The notes under the pieces: generated by a model
Told to the model about the DNA's origin: nothing
The model's input: the letters and a program-made list of their open reading frames with translations, nothing else
Databases searched by the model: none
Part shown: piece by piece, positions 47,251 through 57,800 of the stretch
Layout: every line of letters begins with the position of its first letter
How positions within the stretch are numbered: position 1 is the stretch's first letter
Source of the DNA: an uncultured Lachnospiraceae bacterium
Lineage (GTDB): Bacteria > Bacillota > Clostridia > Lachnospirales > Lachnospiraceae
Direction of reading: 5' to 3'
Assembly (NCBI GenBank): GCA_910589385.1
Contig: CAJUTU010000005.1
Coordinates: 62,001 to 126,000, forward strand
DNA: 64,000 bases
Made by a program: the position numbers and the translations under genes

Positions 47251-48027
47251 ATGAAATCAAATAAAAAAATTTTGATTGTCGGAGGTATAGTTTTATTAAT
47301 AGTGTTAGGCGGAATGGCAGGTTTTTTTGCCTTTAGAAAAGGCGGAAGTGATAATACAAATACGGATCAAGAAGAAGGATATGTTGAGGAAGCAAAGGGT
47401 GAATATGATAAAGCTAAAGAAAGTAATGTAAAGGACTCAGATGATCCGTATAATGTAGAGATAGACTTTGAAGGATTGAAACAGATTAATCCAGATATAA
47501 TGGCATGGATTAAGATTCCGGGAACAAATATAGATTACCCGATTTTGCAGAATGCAGAAGAAGATGATGACTATTACTTGAATAGAACAATGGAAGGCCA
47601 AGAAGGGCTGCCGGGTTCTATCTATATGGAGAAATATGATACTCCAGATTTCACAGATCCTGTTTCAGTGATTTATGGGCATACTTTGCATGATGGAACA
47701 ATGTTCAGTGAATTGAAGAAATATAAGGAACGTGATTTTTTTGATGAAAATCCTTATATTTATATTTATCTTCCGGATGGGACAGTAAAGAAATTCCAGA
47801 TTTTTGCGAGTGTAGCATTTGATGATAGATATTTAATCATGAGTTATGCTTTTACATATGATAAAGATTTTAATCAGTTTATTTCAGATTTAAAAGCTTG
47901 TATGGATGGTAATGTAAATGAGGATGTAAGTGTAGAGTTTGGTGATAGCGTTATTACGTTGTCTACTTGCATTGACGAATTTCCAGATCAGCGTTGGCTT
48001 GTAAATGCGGTTCTGGTAGAAGAGTAA
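47251..48027 (+). CDS. srtB: Class B sortase
   Basis: A 258-aa membrane-anchored transpeptidase. One N-terminal helix (ILIVGGIVLLIVLGGMAGFF), then the sortase fold with catalytic His in VIYGHTLHDGTMFSEL, Cys in VITLSTCIDEF and Arg in DQRWLVNAV. The insert around YKERDFFDENPYIYIYL is typical of class B. Class B sortases of clostridia are known to accept SPKTG-like motifs, and the next gene ends in one. GAGGAA site before the ATG. Confidence 0.95.
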   Translation: MKSNKKILIVGGIVLLIVLGGMAGFFAFRKGGSDNTNTDQEEGYVEEAKGEYDKAKESNVKDSDDPYNVEIDFEGLKQINPDIMAWIKIPGTNIDYPILQNAEEDDDYYLNRTMEGQEGLPGSIYMEKYDTPDFTDPVSVIYGHTLHDGTMFSELKKYKERDFFDENPYIYIYLPDGTVKKFQIFASVAFDDRYLIMSYAFTYDKDFNQFISDLKACMDGNVNEDVSVEFGDSVITLSTCIDEFPDQRWLVNAVLVEE

Positions 48028-48099
48028 TGGTATTAAAACTCTTAAAGGGTTTTAATATATAATCACACAAAATAATGAAGTTCAGGAGGAAACAGAGAA

Positions 48100-48906
48100 A
48101 TGATTAAATTAAAGAAGATTGCTGCAGTTGCTTTAGCAGCAACAATGTGCATGGGATTAAGCATGACTGCTTTTGCTTCCACTACAGTTCCATCAGCAAG
48201 CAATAGCCAGTCAGCCGTTGATGACATTCAGAGTCCTAATTTTATCCCTGGAACAAGTGATATAAGACCAAGCAATGGTACAGGTGAGGCAAATGATGAG
48301 TTAGTTTATGATCAGACTAAGCTTGATCCAAGAAGCAAAACTTGGGAGAGCATTAATACTACACCAGAAGTATTAGATATTCTTGCTGAGAATGGTCTTG
48401 GTGTTCCAAAGGGAAGCACAATTGTGCCGATTGATTATATTAACGTTACAGGTTTGTCTGAAGACATGGCTAATGTTGTGACATTCACATTGGCAGCTAG
48501 TGATTTTTCTAGTAATAAGTTTGATGTTGATAAGTACCATGCAGGCGATACAATTTATGCTATGATGGAAACAGGAGAAAATACTGGTGTATGGGAAATG
48601 GTTCCTGGTACATTAAATGACAAAGGTGAAGTTGACTTCACAATTGATCATACAGGTACAATCATCCTTGTTAAAGCTATGAAGAATGGTAAACTGGTTC
48701 AGTTTACAAAGGATAGCAGCGGTAATGATGTTGAGCCTCCAGTAATCGTTGATCCAGATGATCCGCAGAATCCTGTAGTTCCTACTCCAGATGAGCCGGG
48801 AACAAGCACAACTCCAGGTAATGGACAGAATGCTAACGGCACAGCTAATGGATCTGCTAATGCATCAGGAAATGCTTGGACATCTCCAAAGACAGGTGAA
48901 TTCTAA
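48100..48906 (+). CDS. Secreted protein with SPKTG motif at the extreme C-terminus
   Basis: A 268-aa protein with a clear signal peptide (KKIAAVALAATMCMGLSMTA, cleavage after AFA), a folded middle (GLSEDMANVVTFTLAASDF, MMETGENTGVWEMVPGTLND) and a Pro/Asn/Gly-rich stalk (DPDDPQNPVVPTPDEPGTST). It ends WTSPKTGEF and stops. An ordinary sorting signal would continue with a hydrophobic helix and a charged tail; neither is found after the stop in any frame. AGGAGG site. Probable partner of the class B sortase just upstream, though how it would be retained is unclear. Confidence 0.85.
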   Translation: MIKLKKIAAVALAATMCMGLSMTAFASTTVPSASNSQSAVDDIQSPNFIPGTSDIRPSNGTGEANDELVYDQTKLDPRSKTWESINTTPEVLDILAENGLGVPKGSTIVPIDYINVTGLSEDMANVVTFTLAASDFSSNKFDVDKYHAGDTIYAMMETGENTGVWEMVPGTLNDKGEVDFTIDHTGTIILVKAMKNGKLVQFTKDSSGNDVEPPVIVDPDDPQNPVVPTPDEPGTSTTPGNGQNANGTANGSANASGNAWTSPKTGEF

Positions 48907-49027
48907 GATTCATTTGTAAAGAAACATGTAGTTGAAGTAACATTCAACCAAAAGAAGAAACACGTAAATTTATAAAATAATGTAATGTATAAGTAATATA
49001 CGTTATTTTGTGTGATATGTGGTTTAG

Positions 49028-49062
49028 AGCCCATCTTCCGTACAGGAAGGTGGGCTTTATCA
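49028..49062 (+). terminator. Rho-independent terminator
   Basis: Twelve-bp stem AGCCCATCTTCC/GGAAGGTGGGCT (one G-T pair) with loop GTACA, then TTAT. Ends the LCP-sortase-secreted protein cluster. Confidence 0.7.
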
Positions 49063-49124
49063 ATTAAAAAAACGCATAAAACTGTACAATCATCTCCTGA
49101 TAAGGTATTATATAGATAGGATTA

Positions 49125-49153
49125 TTGACAATAAGTAATGAGTAGAGTAAAAA
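49125..49153 (+). promoter_or_regulatory. Possible promoter for the KAP-STAND cluster
   Basis: TTGACA, 17-nt spacer, TAAAAA, about 45 bp before the first gene. Confidence 0.45.
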
Positions 49154-49197
49154 AAGAAGTACGCTAAAGATAACAGATCAGATAAACGGGTGATCAA

Positions 49198-50574
49198 ATG
49201 AACGAACGAAGAAAGAAAAAAATGGATATACTGAACCGGGAGGAATTTATAGAAAATGTGATACAAGTGGTATGCCAGCTTTCAGAGAATAAGCGTGGCT
49301 GCTGTTTTGCAATCGAAGGAAGCTGGGGAGTTGGTAAAACGTTTGTGGTGGAAGAAATAGAAAAGCAGCTGGCGCTTAGGCAGTCCGAAGAGACAAAGGA
49401 CGACAGATTTTTTGTATTCCACTATAATTGCTGGCAGCATGACTATTACGATGAGCCTGCGGTTGCAATTATATCTGCAATGCAGTCTACTATAAATGAA
49501 GATAAGAATTTGATAAATGAAAAGATAGATAGTACGGCCAATGCAGCCTATAAGATTGTAAGGCAAAACTTACAGGATATCGCAGGACTTTATTTGGAAA
49601 ACATGATCGGTATTAACCTGATAGCCTGGTATCAGGATATTTCAGAAATTCGAGAGAAAGATAAGTCGGCTCTCAAAGAATTTAATCCACTGTTTAATTT
49701 TACCCAGACAATTGAAGCGGTAAGAAAGAAGCTGGAAGAAATCGCAAAAGAGCGGACAATCGTATTAGTTGTAGATGAGTTAGACAGATGCGTCCCACAA
49801 TATGCGATAAAGGTGATGGAGAGGCTGCACCATATTTTCTATGATTTAGAGAATGTGGTTGTGATCATGGCAATCGACAGACGCCAGTTGGAACATTCTG
49901 TGGAGAAAATGTTTGGAATGAGTAAGGAGATTTCGTTGGCAAACATTGATAGATATCTAAAGAAATTTATTGATTTCTCTATGATGTTAGATTATGGGAC
50001 AATCAACAGGTCTTTGGCGGAAAAATACTTTTTTTATTTTGACAGGTTTACATGCAGCCACAGCAGTGATATGAAGAAAGTAGATGCTATATTGTCAGTT
50101 TTTTTAAACGGAATTGAGATAAGGGGACAGGAAAAGCTTATAGAGAAGGCTAATATGGTTCATTCCATTATATGTGAAAGAGACAAGGAAAATAATATTG
50201 ATATATCAGTCCTGGCTTTTGAAATCATGTATGAAGTATTAAAACTGATAAATTTTAAACAGATGAAATATGTGGTCAGGCTAAGGGAAGTCAATTATAG
50301 TGAAATAGAGGAGATCCTTGGAAAAGAGAGAATTGAACTGTTAAAAAAAATGGAGCAGGAGGCATGGCATGGCAACACAGTATATATAGGGAACAGCAGT
50401 AAAGGAAAACATACTATTCGATTTCATTTGTACGGGAAGATTGTCTGGTACTTTTCAAATATATTTAACGGCCTGCAGACATCGGATGCAGGCATGGCTT
50501 CATCAGAGGAGAATATAAACAGGGGATTAAATATTGCAAAAAAATACTGCCAGTATTCTGAAATAATACAGTAG
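49198..50574 (+). CDS. KAP-family P-loop NTPase
   Basis: A 458-aa STAND-type NTPase of the KAP family. Walker A is EGSWGVGKTFVVEE (residues 40-53), followed by the KAP-typical FHYNCWQHDYYDEP (74-87) and Walker B IVLVVDELDRCVPQY (188-202). Like other bacterial members, no membrane helices interrupting the domain are obvious here, so it is probably cytosolic. KAP proteins occur in anti-phage systems and in regulatory ATPases; the role here is not known. Weak ribosome site before ATG 49198. The next gene begins 12 bp after its stop, so they form a unit. Confidence 0.88.
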   Translation: MNERRKKKMDILNREEFIENVIQVVCQLSENKRGCCFAIEGSWGVGKTFVVEEIEKQLALRQSEETKDDRFFVFHYNCWQHDYYDEPAVAIISAMQSTINEDKNLINEKIDSTANAAYKIVRQNLQDIAGLYLENMIGINLIAWYQDISEIREKDKSALKEFNPLFNFTQTIEAVRKKLEEIAKERTIVLVVDELDRCVPQYAIKVMERLHHIFYDLENVVVIMAIDRRQLEHSVEKMFGMSKEISLANIDRYLKKFIDFSMMLDYGTINRSLAEKYFFYFDRFTCSHSSDMKKVDAILSVFLNGIEIRGQEKLIEKANMVHSIICERDKENNIDISVLAFEIMYEVLKLINFKQMKYVVRLREVNYSEIEEILGKERIELLKKMEQEAWHGNTVYIGNSSKGKHTIRFHLYGKIVWYFSNIFNGLQTSDAGMASSEENINRGLNIAKKYCQYSEIIQ

Positions 50575-50586
50575 GAGGAAACAGGA

Positions 50587-53500
50587 ATGTCACCGGATGC
50601 CTTGAAATTACGGGAACATATAGATTTTTTAAGAGACGAATCCACCAGTAAAAAAATAATCTTGATGAAAAAAACGTTTGAAAATGTCGGAATTACAACC
50701 CCTGGAATGACAGACACTGTACTTTATGCAAAAGCGAAAAAAATTCTGGGTGAATTAGAAAAGGAAGGTTACCTGCATGTTACTGATGATTCCTTTCAAA
50801 CGTATGAGATAATAGAGATTGAATTAGGACAGATGTTTGATCCTAAGCCCAGTGAAATAATCATCAGGGATGAAAAAGAGCATCACAATACGAAGCCAGC
50901 AGCGGCGATCAAAGGTTTGTATCATATCAACCAGGAATTTATAAAAGAATTAGAGCAGTCTGGAGAGTCCAAAGAAGCAAAACTTCAGTATTATAGACTG
51001 AGTGGGACGCTCCGGGAAATTCTTCAAGTAGTGGGAAGTGATATGCTCATAGCCTACGATGACTTGCTGGAGTGCATTCTTTCCGGTATCAATAAAAAAA
51101 TCTATATCAGAGGCCTTTCTGAAGAAGAAGGGGAGGGGATTGGCACACGGGTATTTTTCATCACAGGGAACGGTGGAGTCGGAAAGACAACCCTGCTGGC
51201 CCTGGCCGCAATGTACACTGCAAAAAATACGGATACGGATGTTTATGCGACCCAGATAAAGGCAAATAGCTCAAAGGATTTTGCAGAGAGGATTATGGAG
51301 GAAGTCAGCCAAAGCAAGGATGCAATGCTGTTTGTCGATAATCCTTATGACAATGTGGCTGATACGCGGTACTTGATCGAATATGCCAGAGAGAAGAAGA
51401 ATGTCCGGATTGTATTTTCGGAGAGGTTCAACCGGCTTGAACTGATGTATGAGACGGCATCTTTGATGTCCATAGCAAATATAGCCGGAGCTGTGGTGGT
51501 TGAGAACCAGCGGGACTCAAAAAAATCCAGTGGGGAATCGATCTATTTAAAATTCGTACGAATTGAAAATACGAAATTTTTTGTGTTGAAAAAGGAATGG
51601 AAAAGAAAGGTTGTCCAAAAAATGCTCTACTATATCCTGCCGGCGGATATGGAACTTCAGGACGAAAGGCTTCAAAGTATTTTAAGAGAGATTTCTTATG
51701 CTGCGTCTCCATGCGAAATCCTTTTGCAGGCATGTCTGCAGTACAATGATACGCTGCAGGAAGAGGGCGGACTGCTGGAAGCGAAGATTCCGTTTCAATT
51801 TGATTGGGATGAGTGGAAAAAAATATTTTCCGGAAGTACAGATTATGCCCCGAAGACAGATGGGATTTCCTTGAAGAATGTTTTTCCGTTTATTGCAGCC
51901 TTAGGCCTGTACAAAATTCCCGTTACCGTAAATTTTATAGCAAACATGGCGAATATAAATGAGTATTATCTGAGGGAATATTTTAATGACAAGCTAAGGG
52001 GGAAGGAACCAGTCTGCTATGATGGAGAAGTACTCAGCTTAAAACATGATATTATTGCGGATTTATATTTTCAGGCACACAAAAGAGAAAGAGATCCGCA
52101 ATACTATTTAATGGAGTCGATCAGGTATCTGGATGAACGTCTGGTTATAGAATATGAACGTTATGTCCTGAGTGCAAAAATCATTCGTGGGACAAGAGAG
52201 ATTCCGCATCCGAGCATTGATACGGTCGCTTTATTGAAAGCGTTCGAAAAGAATGAGCCTTATATCCAGTGCCTGAAAGACAATCATAGATTCTATTCCT
52301 ACCGGGTTGCGAAAGTATTTATTATTACACAGGTGGACGTCATTAATGAAGAAGAATTTCAAAATGAGTGGTCGCGTTTATTACAGGAGGCTTTTGGGGA
52401 AGAAGATCTCCAGCTTTCAACATGGATAAACTGTTTTACAGCCAGTATGGAATTGAAGTATTTTCCGCCGGACAACTTTTTTTCTGTGACGGAATATATA
52501 GGTTATCGCTCCATTACAAAGCATATGTCGGATTTTGAAAATTATGTACAGAATAAGAAATATGATATTCCCTTATATAGAAGAATCGCAAGAAAAACAT
52601 ATGAGTCCATTTCCGGTAAATATACACGGGATATCCCGTCAAGGCTGGCATTGATAGAAACTATGGTAGAGCAGTGTGCAGTTGAGGATGCAGAGAATTT
52701 TCTCAAAGAAACGTTAGGGCAGGACATAGAAGAGAAGTATAAATTCCATGTTGTATATGCAACTTTGTGCAAAAAAAGATACTGGAAACTGGAGAGAAAA
52801 ATCAGGAACATTGAGAAAAGAAAACAGAAGTGGAAAAAAGCGTTAGAGGTTGAGAAGGATTATGAAAGCAGTTCCAGTGCGAAGGAGAAAGAAAATGCAG
52901 ATCCATGCTGCGTGGGGCAGACGAAAAAAAATGTGGATCCATGCGGAATGGTACTGGCGGAAGAAAATGCAGATTCATGCGGAGTGGTGCTGGCGGAAAA
53001 AAAAGCAGATCCAAGCAGTATAGAGACGGTGAAAGAAGAGGGGAAAGGAAAATCTGGAAAACTTTCTTTAGCACAGAAGCGGATATATTTTCTGGAAACT
53101 GCAGAACGTCATTATAGATTAGCTGTAGAATTGTCACCGGACAATGAAAAGGCACGTCCCCTTTGTGCGCTGGGAAATTTTCTTCAGAGTACGGCTGGAG
53201 TAAGCGAAGATAAGAGGATGAAAGCGGCCAGGATCAAGGAGGCGGAAGAATGCTTTTTAAGGGCAATTGAAATGGGAGACAATGCTTATAGCGCCAATAA
53301 TGGACTGGCAATGCTATATGCAGATACAAAAAAATGGAATCCATGTTTTAATCCGCAGAAGGCAGACAGATGTTTTGAAAAAGCAGTGGAAGGGTATTCA
53401 AAAGACAGGCTGGCAGGCTGTTATGTCCCATGGGGGAATCTTCATTACAATATCGGGGATTTAGAGATTGCAAAAGAAAAGTATAATTCTGCGCTGAAGT

Positions 53501-54018
53501 ATAAGCCAGATGAAAGAAAAGCGAGTATTGCAATCGAGCTGATTGAGGAAGAACAAAGTGCATTGGAACGGCTGTTACAGGAAGAACCAAAAAAAATAAC
53601 AGATTTTAATCAGCTATATTTTCGGAAAAACGAGAAAAGAAATACTTCTCATGGCAAATCCAAAAAGCGGAAAAAAAGAAATTCTGCGGATTTCCAGACG
53701 AAGCAGCAGGTTAATAAGGCGTTGTTTCTTGATGCGGCTATGCAAAGAGAAATCCTCTGCCTTGTATACTCCACGTTACAGTCAGAAAACTTAACACCGG
53801 AAGCCTTAAAAGAGTGTAAAAAAGCTATGACAAATTTATCTACGGTTGGGAGAATTACTGCGGATACAGCGGATGAGAATAATCTATTATATCTGCGGAT
53901 CACACAGCGTTTACATAGCTGCTGCTGTCAACATAACGAGGCTCCATATTTGGAGCTGCATCGGCAAATGTCACTTGCCCATATGCTGGTATTGCGTTAT
54001 AAAACAGCGCTGGGATAA
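50587..54018 (+). CDS. STAND-like NTPase with winged-helix-like N-terminus and C-terminal TPRs
   Basis: A 1143-aa protein. Residues 20-75 look like a winged helix (MTDTVLYAKAKKILGELEKE). A P-loop NTPase follows with Walker A GNGGVGKTTLL (194-204) and a Walker-B-like AMLFVDNP (246-253). The C-terminal third has TPR-like repeats (AERHYRLAVELSPDNEKARP, AEECFLRAIEMG, CFEKAVEGYSKDRLAGCYVP, AKEKYNSALKYKPDERKASI) that usually sense a partner. Between them lies a tandem of four 12-residue units (52894-53037). This sensor-NTPase plan is shared by Avs-type defence proteins and by regulators. AGGAGG ribosome site; the partner gene is 12 bp upstream. Confidence 0.82.
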   Translation: MSPDALKLREHIDFLRDESTSKKIILMKKTFENVGITTPGMTDTVLYAKAKKILGELEKEGYLHVTDDSFQTYEIIEIELGQMFDPKPSEIIIRDEKEHHNTKPAAAIKGLYHINQEFIKELEQSGESKEAKLQYYRLSGTLREILQVVGSDMLIAYDDLLECILSGINKKIYIRGLSEEEGEGIGTRVFFITGNGGVGKTTLLALAAMYTAKNTDTDVYATQIKANSSKDFAERIMEEVSQSKDAMLFVDNPYDNVADTRYLIEYAREKKNVRIVFSERFNRLELMYETASLMSIANIAGAVVVENQRDSKKSSGESIYLKFVRIENTKFFVLKKEWKRKVVQKMLYYILPADMELQDERLQSILREISYAASPCEILLQACLQYNDTLQEEGGLLEAKIPFQFDWDEWKKIFSGSTDYAPKTDGISLKNVFPFIAALGLYKIPVTVNFIANMANINEYYLREYFNDKLRGKEPVCYDGEVLSLKHDIIADLYFQAHKRERDPQYYLMESIRYLDERLVIEYERYVLSAKIIRGTREIPHPSIDTVALLKAFEKNEPYIQCLKDNHRFYSYRVAKVFIITQVDVINEEEFQNEWSRLLQEAFGEEDLQLSTWINCFTASMELKYFPPDNFFSVTEYIGYRSITKHMSDFENYVQNKKYDIPLYRRIARKTYESISGKYTRDIPSRLALIETMVEQCAVEDAENFLKETLGQDIEEKYKFHVVYATLCKKRYWKLERKIRNIEKRKQKWKKALEVEKDYESSSSAKEKENADPCCVGQTKKNVDPCGMVLAEENADSCGVVLAEKKADPSSIETVKEEGKGKSGKLSLAQKRIYFLETAERHYRLAVELSPDNEKARPLCALGNFLQSTAGVSEDKRMKAARIKEAEECFLRAIEMGDNAYSANNGLAMLYADTKKWNPCFNPQKADRCFEKAVEGYSKDRLAGCYVPWGNLHYNIGDLEIAKEKYNSALKYKPDERKASIAIELIEEEQSALERLLQEEPKKITDFNQLYFRKNEKRNTSHGKSKKRKKRNSADFQTKQQVNKALFLDAAMQREILCLVYSTLQSENLTPEALKECKKAMTNLSTVGRITADTADENNLLYLRITQRLHSCCCQHNEAPYLELHRQMSLAHMLVLRYKTALG
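52894..53037 (+). repeat. Tandem repeat of 36 nt (4 units) inside the STAND gene
   Basis: Codes for four imperfect 12-residue units (NADPCCVGQTKK, NVDPCGMVLAEE, NADSCGVVLAEK, KADPSSIETVKE), a likely flexible linker before the TPR region. Confidence 0.85.
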
Positions 54019-54031
54019 TCTTTTGCTGTAT

Positions 54032-54068
54032 GCCCAAGGGGCATCCCGTGATACATGCCCCTTTGGGG
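54032..54068 (+). other. GC-rich hairpin between STAND and Uma2-like genes
   Basis: GCCCAAGGGGCAT pairs with ATGCCCCTTTGGGG over about 12 bp around a ten-base loop. It has no T-run, so may stabilise or attenuate the transcript rather than end it. Confidence 0.5.
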
Positions 54069-54133
54069 CGGGCGGACTGTGTCCGATAAGGTATTGGAAA
54101 GAGAAGCAGGATTTTAAATAGGAGGTATCACCA

Positions 54134-54667
54134 ATGAATGTAGTGAGGAAAGAAGATGTTTATACCATTGACGATATCTATGCACTGCCGGAAGGGGAAA
54201 GGGCGGAATTGATTGACGGAAAGATTTATGATATGGTGTCTCCAGGCAGGACACATCAAAAGCTTCTGCATTTTTTCGACAGGACAATAGGAAATTATAT
54301 TGAGTCGAATCAGGGAGGATGTGAAATTTATCCTGCTCCATTCGCTGTATTTTTAAACGATGATGACAGGAATTATCTGGAGCCGGATTTTTCTGTCATC
54401 TGTGACCAGTCAAAATTGGATGAAAAGGGATGCCATGGCGCCCCGGACTGGATTGTTGAGATCGTGTCCCCGGGCAGCAGACAGATGGATTATTATAAAA
54501 AATTGTTCAAGTACCATACAGCAGGGGCTAGAGAGTATTGGATCATTGATTCGGAAAAAGAGCAGGCAACAGTATATAGATTTGAGAAAGAGACAATGGA
54601 TCAGTATTCATTTAATGAGGAAATTCCTGTGGGGATCTATGAAGGGTTTTCAATCAGGATTTCGTAA
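54134..54667 (+). CDS. Uma2-family (DUF820) PD-(D/E)XK nuclease-fold protein
   Basis: A 177-aa protein with the Uma2 pattern: TIDDIYALPEGERAELIDGK, then YLEPDFSVICD with the active-site Asp, PDWIVEIVSPGSRQMDYYKK with the Glu and Lys, and ARPEYWIID-like AREYWIIDSEKEQATVYRFE. These proteins have the fold of restriction nucleases, but their biological role is unknown. GGAGGT ribosome site. It is the third gene on this strand after the two NTPases and the possible effector of the group; equally, it may be an unrelated neighbour. Confidence 0.88.
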   Translation: MNVVRKEDVYTIDDIYALPEGERAELIDGKIYDMVSPGRTHQKLLHFFDRTIGNYIESNQGGCEIYPAPFAVFLNDDDRNYLEPDFSVICDQSKLDEKGCHGAPDWIVEIVSPGSRQMDYYKKLFKYHTAGAREYWIIDSEKEQATVYRFEKETMDQYSFNEEIPVGIYEGFSIRIS

Positions 54668-54708
54668 ACTGGTTGTATCATGCAAACGCAGCAGTTATGA
54701 ACGTGTCA

Positions 54709-54768
54709 GTACACTAGTATAATCCGCACTAATTAACCTTATGTTTCGTGTGGATTATACTAGTGTAC
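54709..54768. repeat. 21-bp inverted repeat between convergent genes
   Basis: Arms at 54709-54729 and 54748-54768 match at 20 of 21 positions (one G-T pair), with an 18-base AT-rich spacer. Each arm holds TATAAT or its complement. It could be a bidirectional terminator, a site for a recombinase, or a protein-binding palindrome. Confidence 0.85.
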
Positions 54769-54804
54769 GACATGCTTTAGCCGTAATCTGCACATTTGGA
54801 ATAG

Positions 54805-57800
54805 TTACAGTCCAGGCTGCCTTTCTACCACCACCCCATCTTTATCACGATATATCCGATCTTCCTCATCACCCAGTTCATCATACACATACTGGATCAT
54901 AGCATAACTGCCGCTTATATTAATGGGATTTTCGTTCTCATCATAGTAAGACTCGGTGTCTAATTGTCCGTTTTCATTGTATGTGCGCTTGAGTATTGCA
55001 TACCCCTTGTCCGCTGCCACAACAGGATTTTTGTCAGCGTCAAGATAGCGTATTTCTGTCATATCTGCGCCGTCATAGGTTGTCTCGATGGAGGCATATC
55101 CCAGGCTGCTTCGGATGAAGAGCTCCTGATTTGAATTACGGTATTCTTTTAGGATTTCGAGATTGTAACGGTTATACTGTCTGATCACATGGGCGTAGCC
55201 GGTATCCTCACGATTTTTTGGTTTTCCGTCCAGACCGTAATAGTGTTCTTCGATGCGGTTTCCGGTTTCATCGTACTTGTACTCGCAGCCGGCACAGTAA
55301 TATTTCGTATTCATAATGGGACTGGTGCTGTCGGCGCCATAATAGTTTATGGTAGTAAGCTGTCCGTATTCGTCGTGTCCATAGCGGACAACAGCATACC
55401 CTTCGTCACTGCGCAGTACAAGATTTCCATTTTCATCGATATATCGTGTTTCAATAGACTGGCCGTTTTTGTAAATGCTTTTTCTGGAAGCATATCCTCC
55501 TTCTTTGCAGGAGGTGGGCTGTTCTGCGGTGTTGAAATAATTTGCAGACGCCTTATTTCCAAAATCATCATATTCAGAATGTATGTGGGCATAGCCCAGG
55601 TCTTCCCGGTTGATGAGCTTGCTGTCTGTCCCGTAGTACCAGGTGTCGGTTGTATTTCCTGCTTTATCATAGGCGTATTGGATGCTTGCGCAATGGTATT
55701 CTTTGTGGATAACTGGTTTTCCATTTGTATCATAATAAGCTTCTGAAATTTTACGCCCGTTTTCATCATACTGATATTTAAGGATGGAATAGCCATAATT
55801 GTTGTGAAGTACCGGCCTGTTGAGAGCATCAGTGTAGCTTTCCGATATTTTATTGCCCTGGAAATCATATTCGTAATAAATATGGGCATAGCCGAGGTTT
55901 TCACGGACCATGATATTCCCCTCTTTATCAACAGAGCAGCAATCCAGTTGGTTCCCGTACTGATCGTATTGATACAGGAAGCCGGCGCTCCCGTATTTTG
56001 TGCTGGTAATGGGCTTTCCGTTGATGCCGTAGTAATATTGGGATTTCATATTTCCCTTGGAATCATACTCATATGTTACTTTGGCATAACCAGTGTCACT
56101 GTGTAAAATTTCTCCGCCGTTTATACCGAAATAGCATTGTTCTATGAGTTTTCCATTTTCGTATTTCATTGTCGTAGAAGCAAAACCGCCGTCTTTCGCT
56201 ATTGCAGATTCTCCATTTGCATCAAAATATTCTTCGAGTATCTTATTACCATTTGCGTCGTATTCAGAATGTAACCGGGCGTATCCCAAATTTCTGCGGA
56301 CCATTAATTTTCCGTCTGGATCCATATATTGGATTTCTGTCTGATTGCCACGGCTGTCGTAGCCGTATTGGAATCCCGCACAATGGTATTCTGAGGAGAA
56401 GGCTGGCTGGTTGTTGGCATCGAAATAGGCTGTGGAAAGTTTGTTACATTGATTATCGTACTGGCTAGATACTCTTGCATATCCTAAATCTTCCCGTACC
56501 ATCAGGCTGCCGTCAGTTCCGAAGTATTGAGTTTCAGTCCGATTCCCTTTATCGTCATATTGATACTGAATGCCTGCACAGTGGTTTTCTTTGTGGATGG
56601 TGGGTTCGCCTTTGGTGTTAAAATAGAAATAGGAAATGTCTTGTCCGTACTCGTCGTATCCATATTCTATCGCGGCATATCCTTTATCGCTGCGTATGAC
56701 TAAATGCTTTTCAGCATCGGAATCTCTTGATGAATAAATAGATTTCATAAGTTTTCCATCCTGATATTCGTTTTTACAAAAAGCGTAACCTTCCTTTTTA
56801 CTTAAGACGGGTTTTCCATTTTCGTCATAATAGGCTTCAGTCAGTTTATTTCCGAAAGTATCATATGTTGAAATGACTTGTGCATAGCCTAAATCTTCCC
56901 GGCATATTAATTTCTGGTTTGTTCCGATATAGCGGTAGGATGTTTCATTTCCTTTTTCATCATATTCATATTCTAAGCCTGCACAGTGGTATTTCGTATT
57001 TTTGACAGGCTCCCCGCCGGTATCAAAATAGGATATAGATATTCGTTGCCCATAAGGGTCATATCCATATTGAGCAAAGGAATATCCTTCATCTCTGCGC
57101 ATCACTGCATGGCCGTCAATAGAATCGAAGTAGTGCAGCGCCATTAAATTTCCATTGTCATAGGTCCGTTCAAAATATGCGTAACCTCCATCTTTGTCTA
57201 CAGCGGGCTGCTTGTGCGTATCAAAGTAGGCTACGGTTATTTCATTTCCAAAAGAATCGTATGTAGAGGAAATATGTGCATAGCCTTTATCATCACGTAT
57301 CATAGGTTCATCATCCAGCCCGAGATACCAGGTATCCGTCTTTTTTCCTGTCTTGTTATACGCATATTTCTTGCCTGCGCAATGATATTCTGTACTGATG
57401 ACCGGGTTTTCTTCCGCATCATAATAGCGCTCGCAGATACGCTGGCCGTGTGCGTCATACTCGTATTTTACAAGGGCAAAACCTCTGTCCTTGCGTAAGA
57501 TCAGCTGCTTTTGTGAATCGAAATAGCGGATTTCCATACAGAGCTCATTTTCATAGACTTCTTCGTAGGAAGCATAGCCGCGGTCCTTCCGTATAGTGGG
57601 ATTTCCATCGATATCAAAATAGGATTCGCCTGTCATATTCCCGAAAGCATCATAAGACTGTTGTGTCCTTGCAAATCCCAAATCTCTTCTGGTCATGTAT
57701 TCTCCATCTAAACCAATATACTGGATACAGATTTTATTTCCTTTTTCATCATACTCATATTCAAAACCTGCGCAGTGATATTCCTTACAGATGATGGGCT

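Noticed and set aside
54805..55300. C-terminal toxin domain on the YD protein (Rhs-type polymorphic toxin)
   Set aside because: The repeats run to the last residues and no variable tip or adjacent immunity gene is visible.
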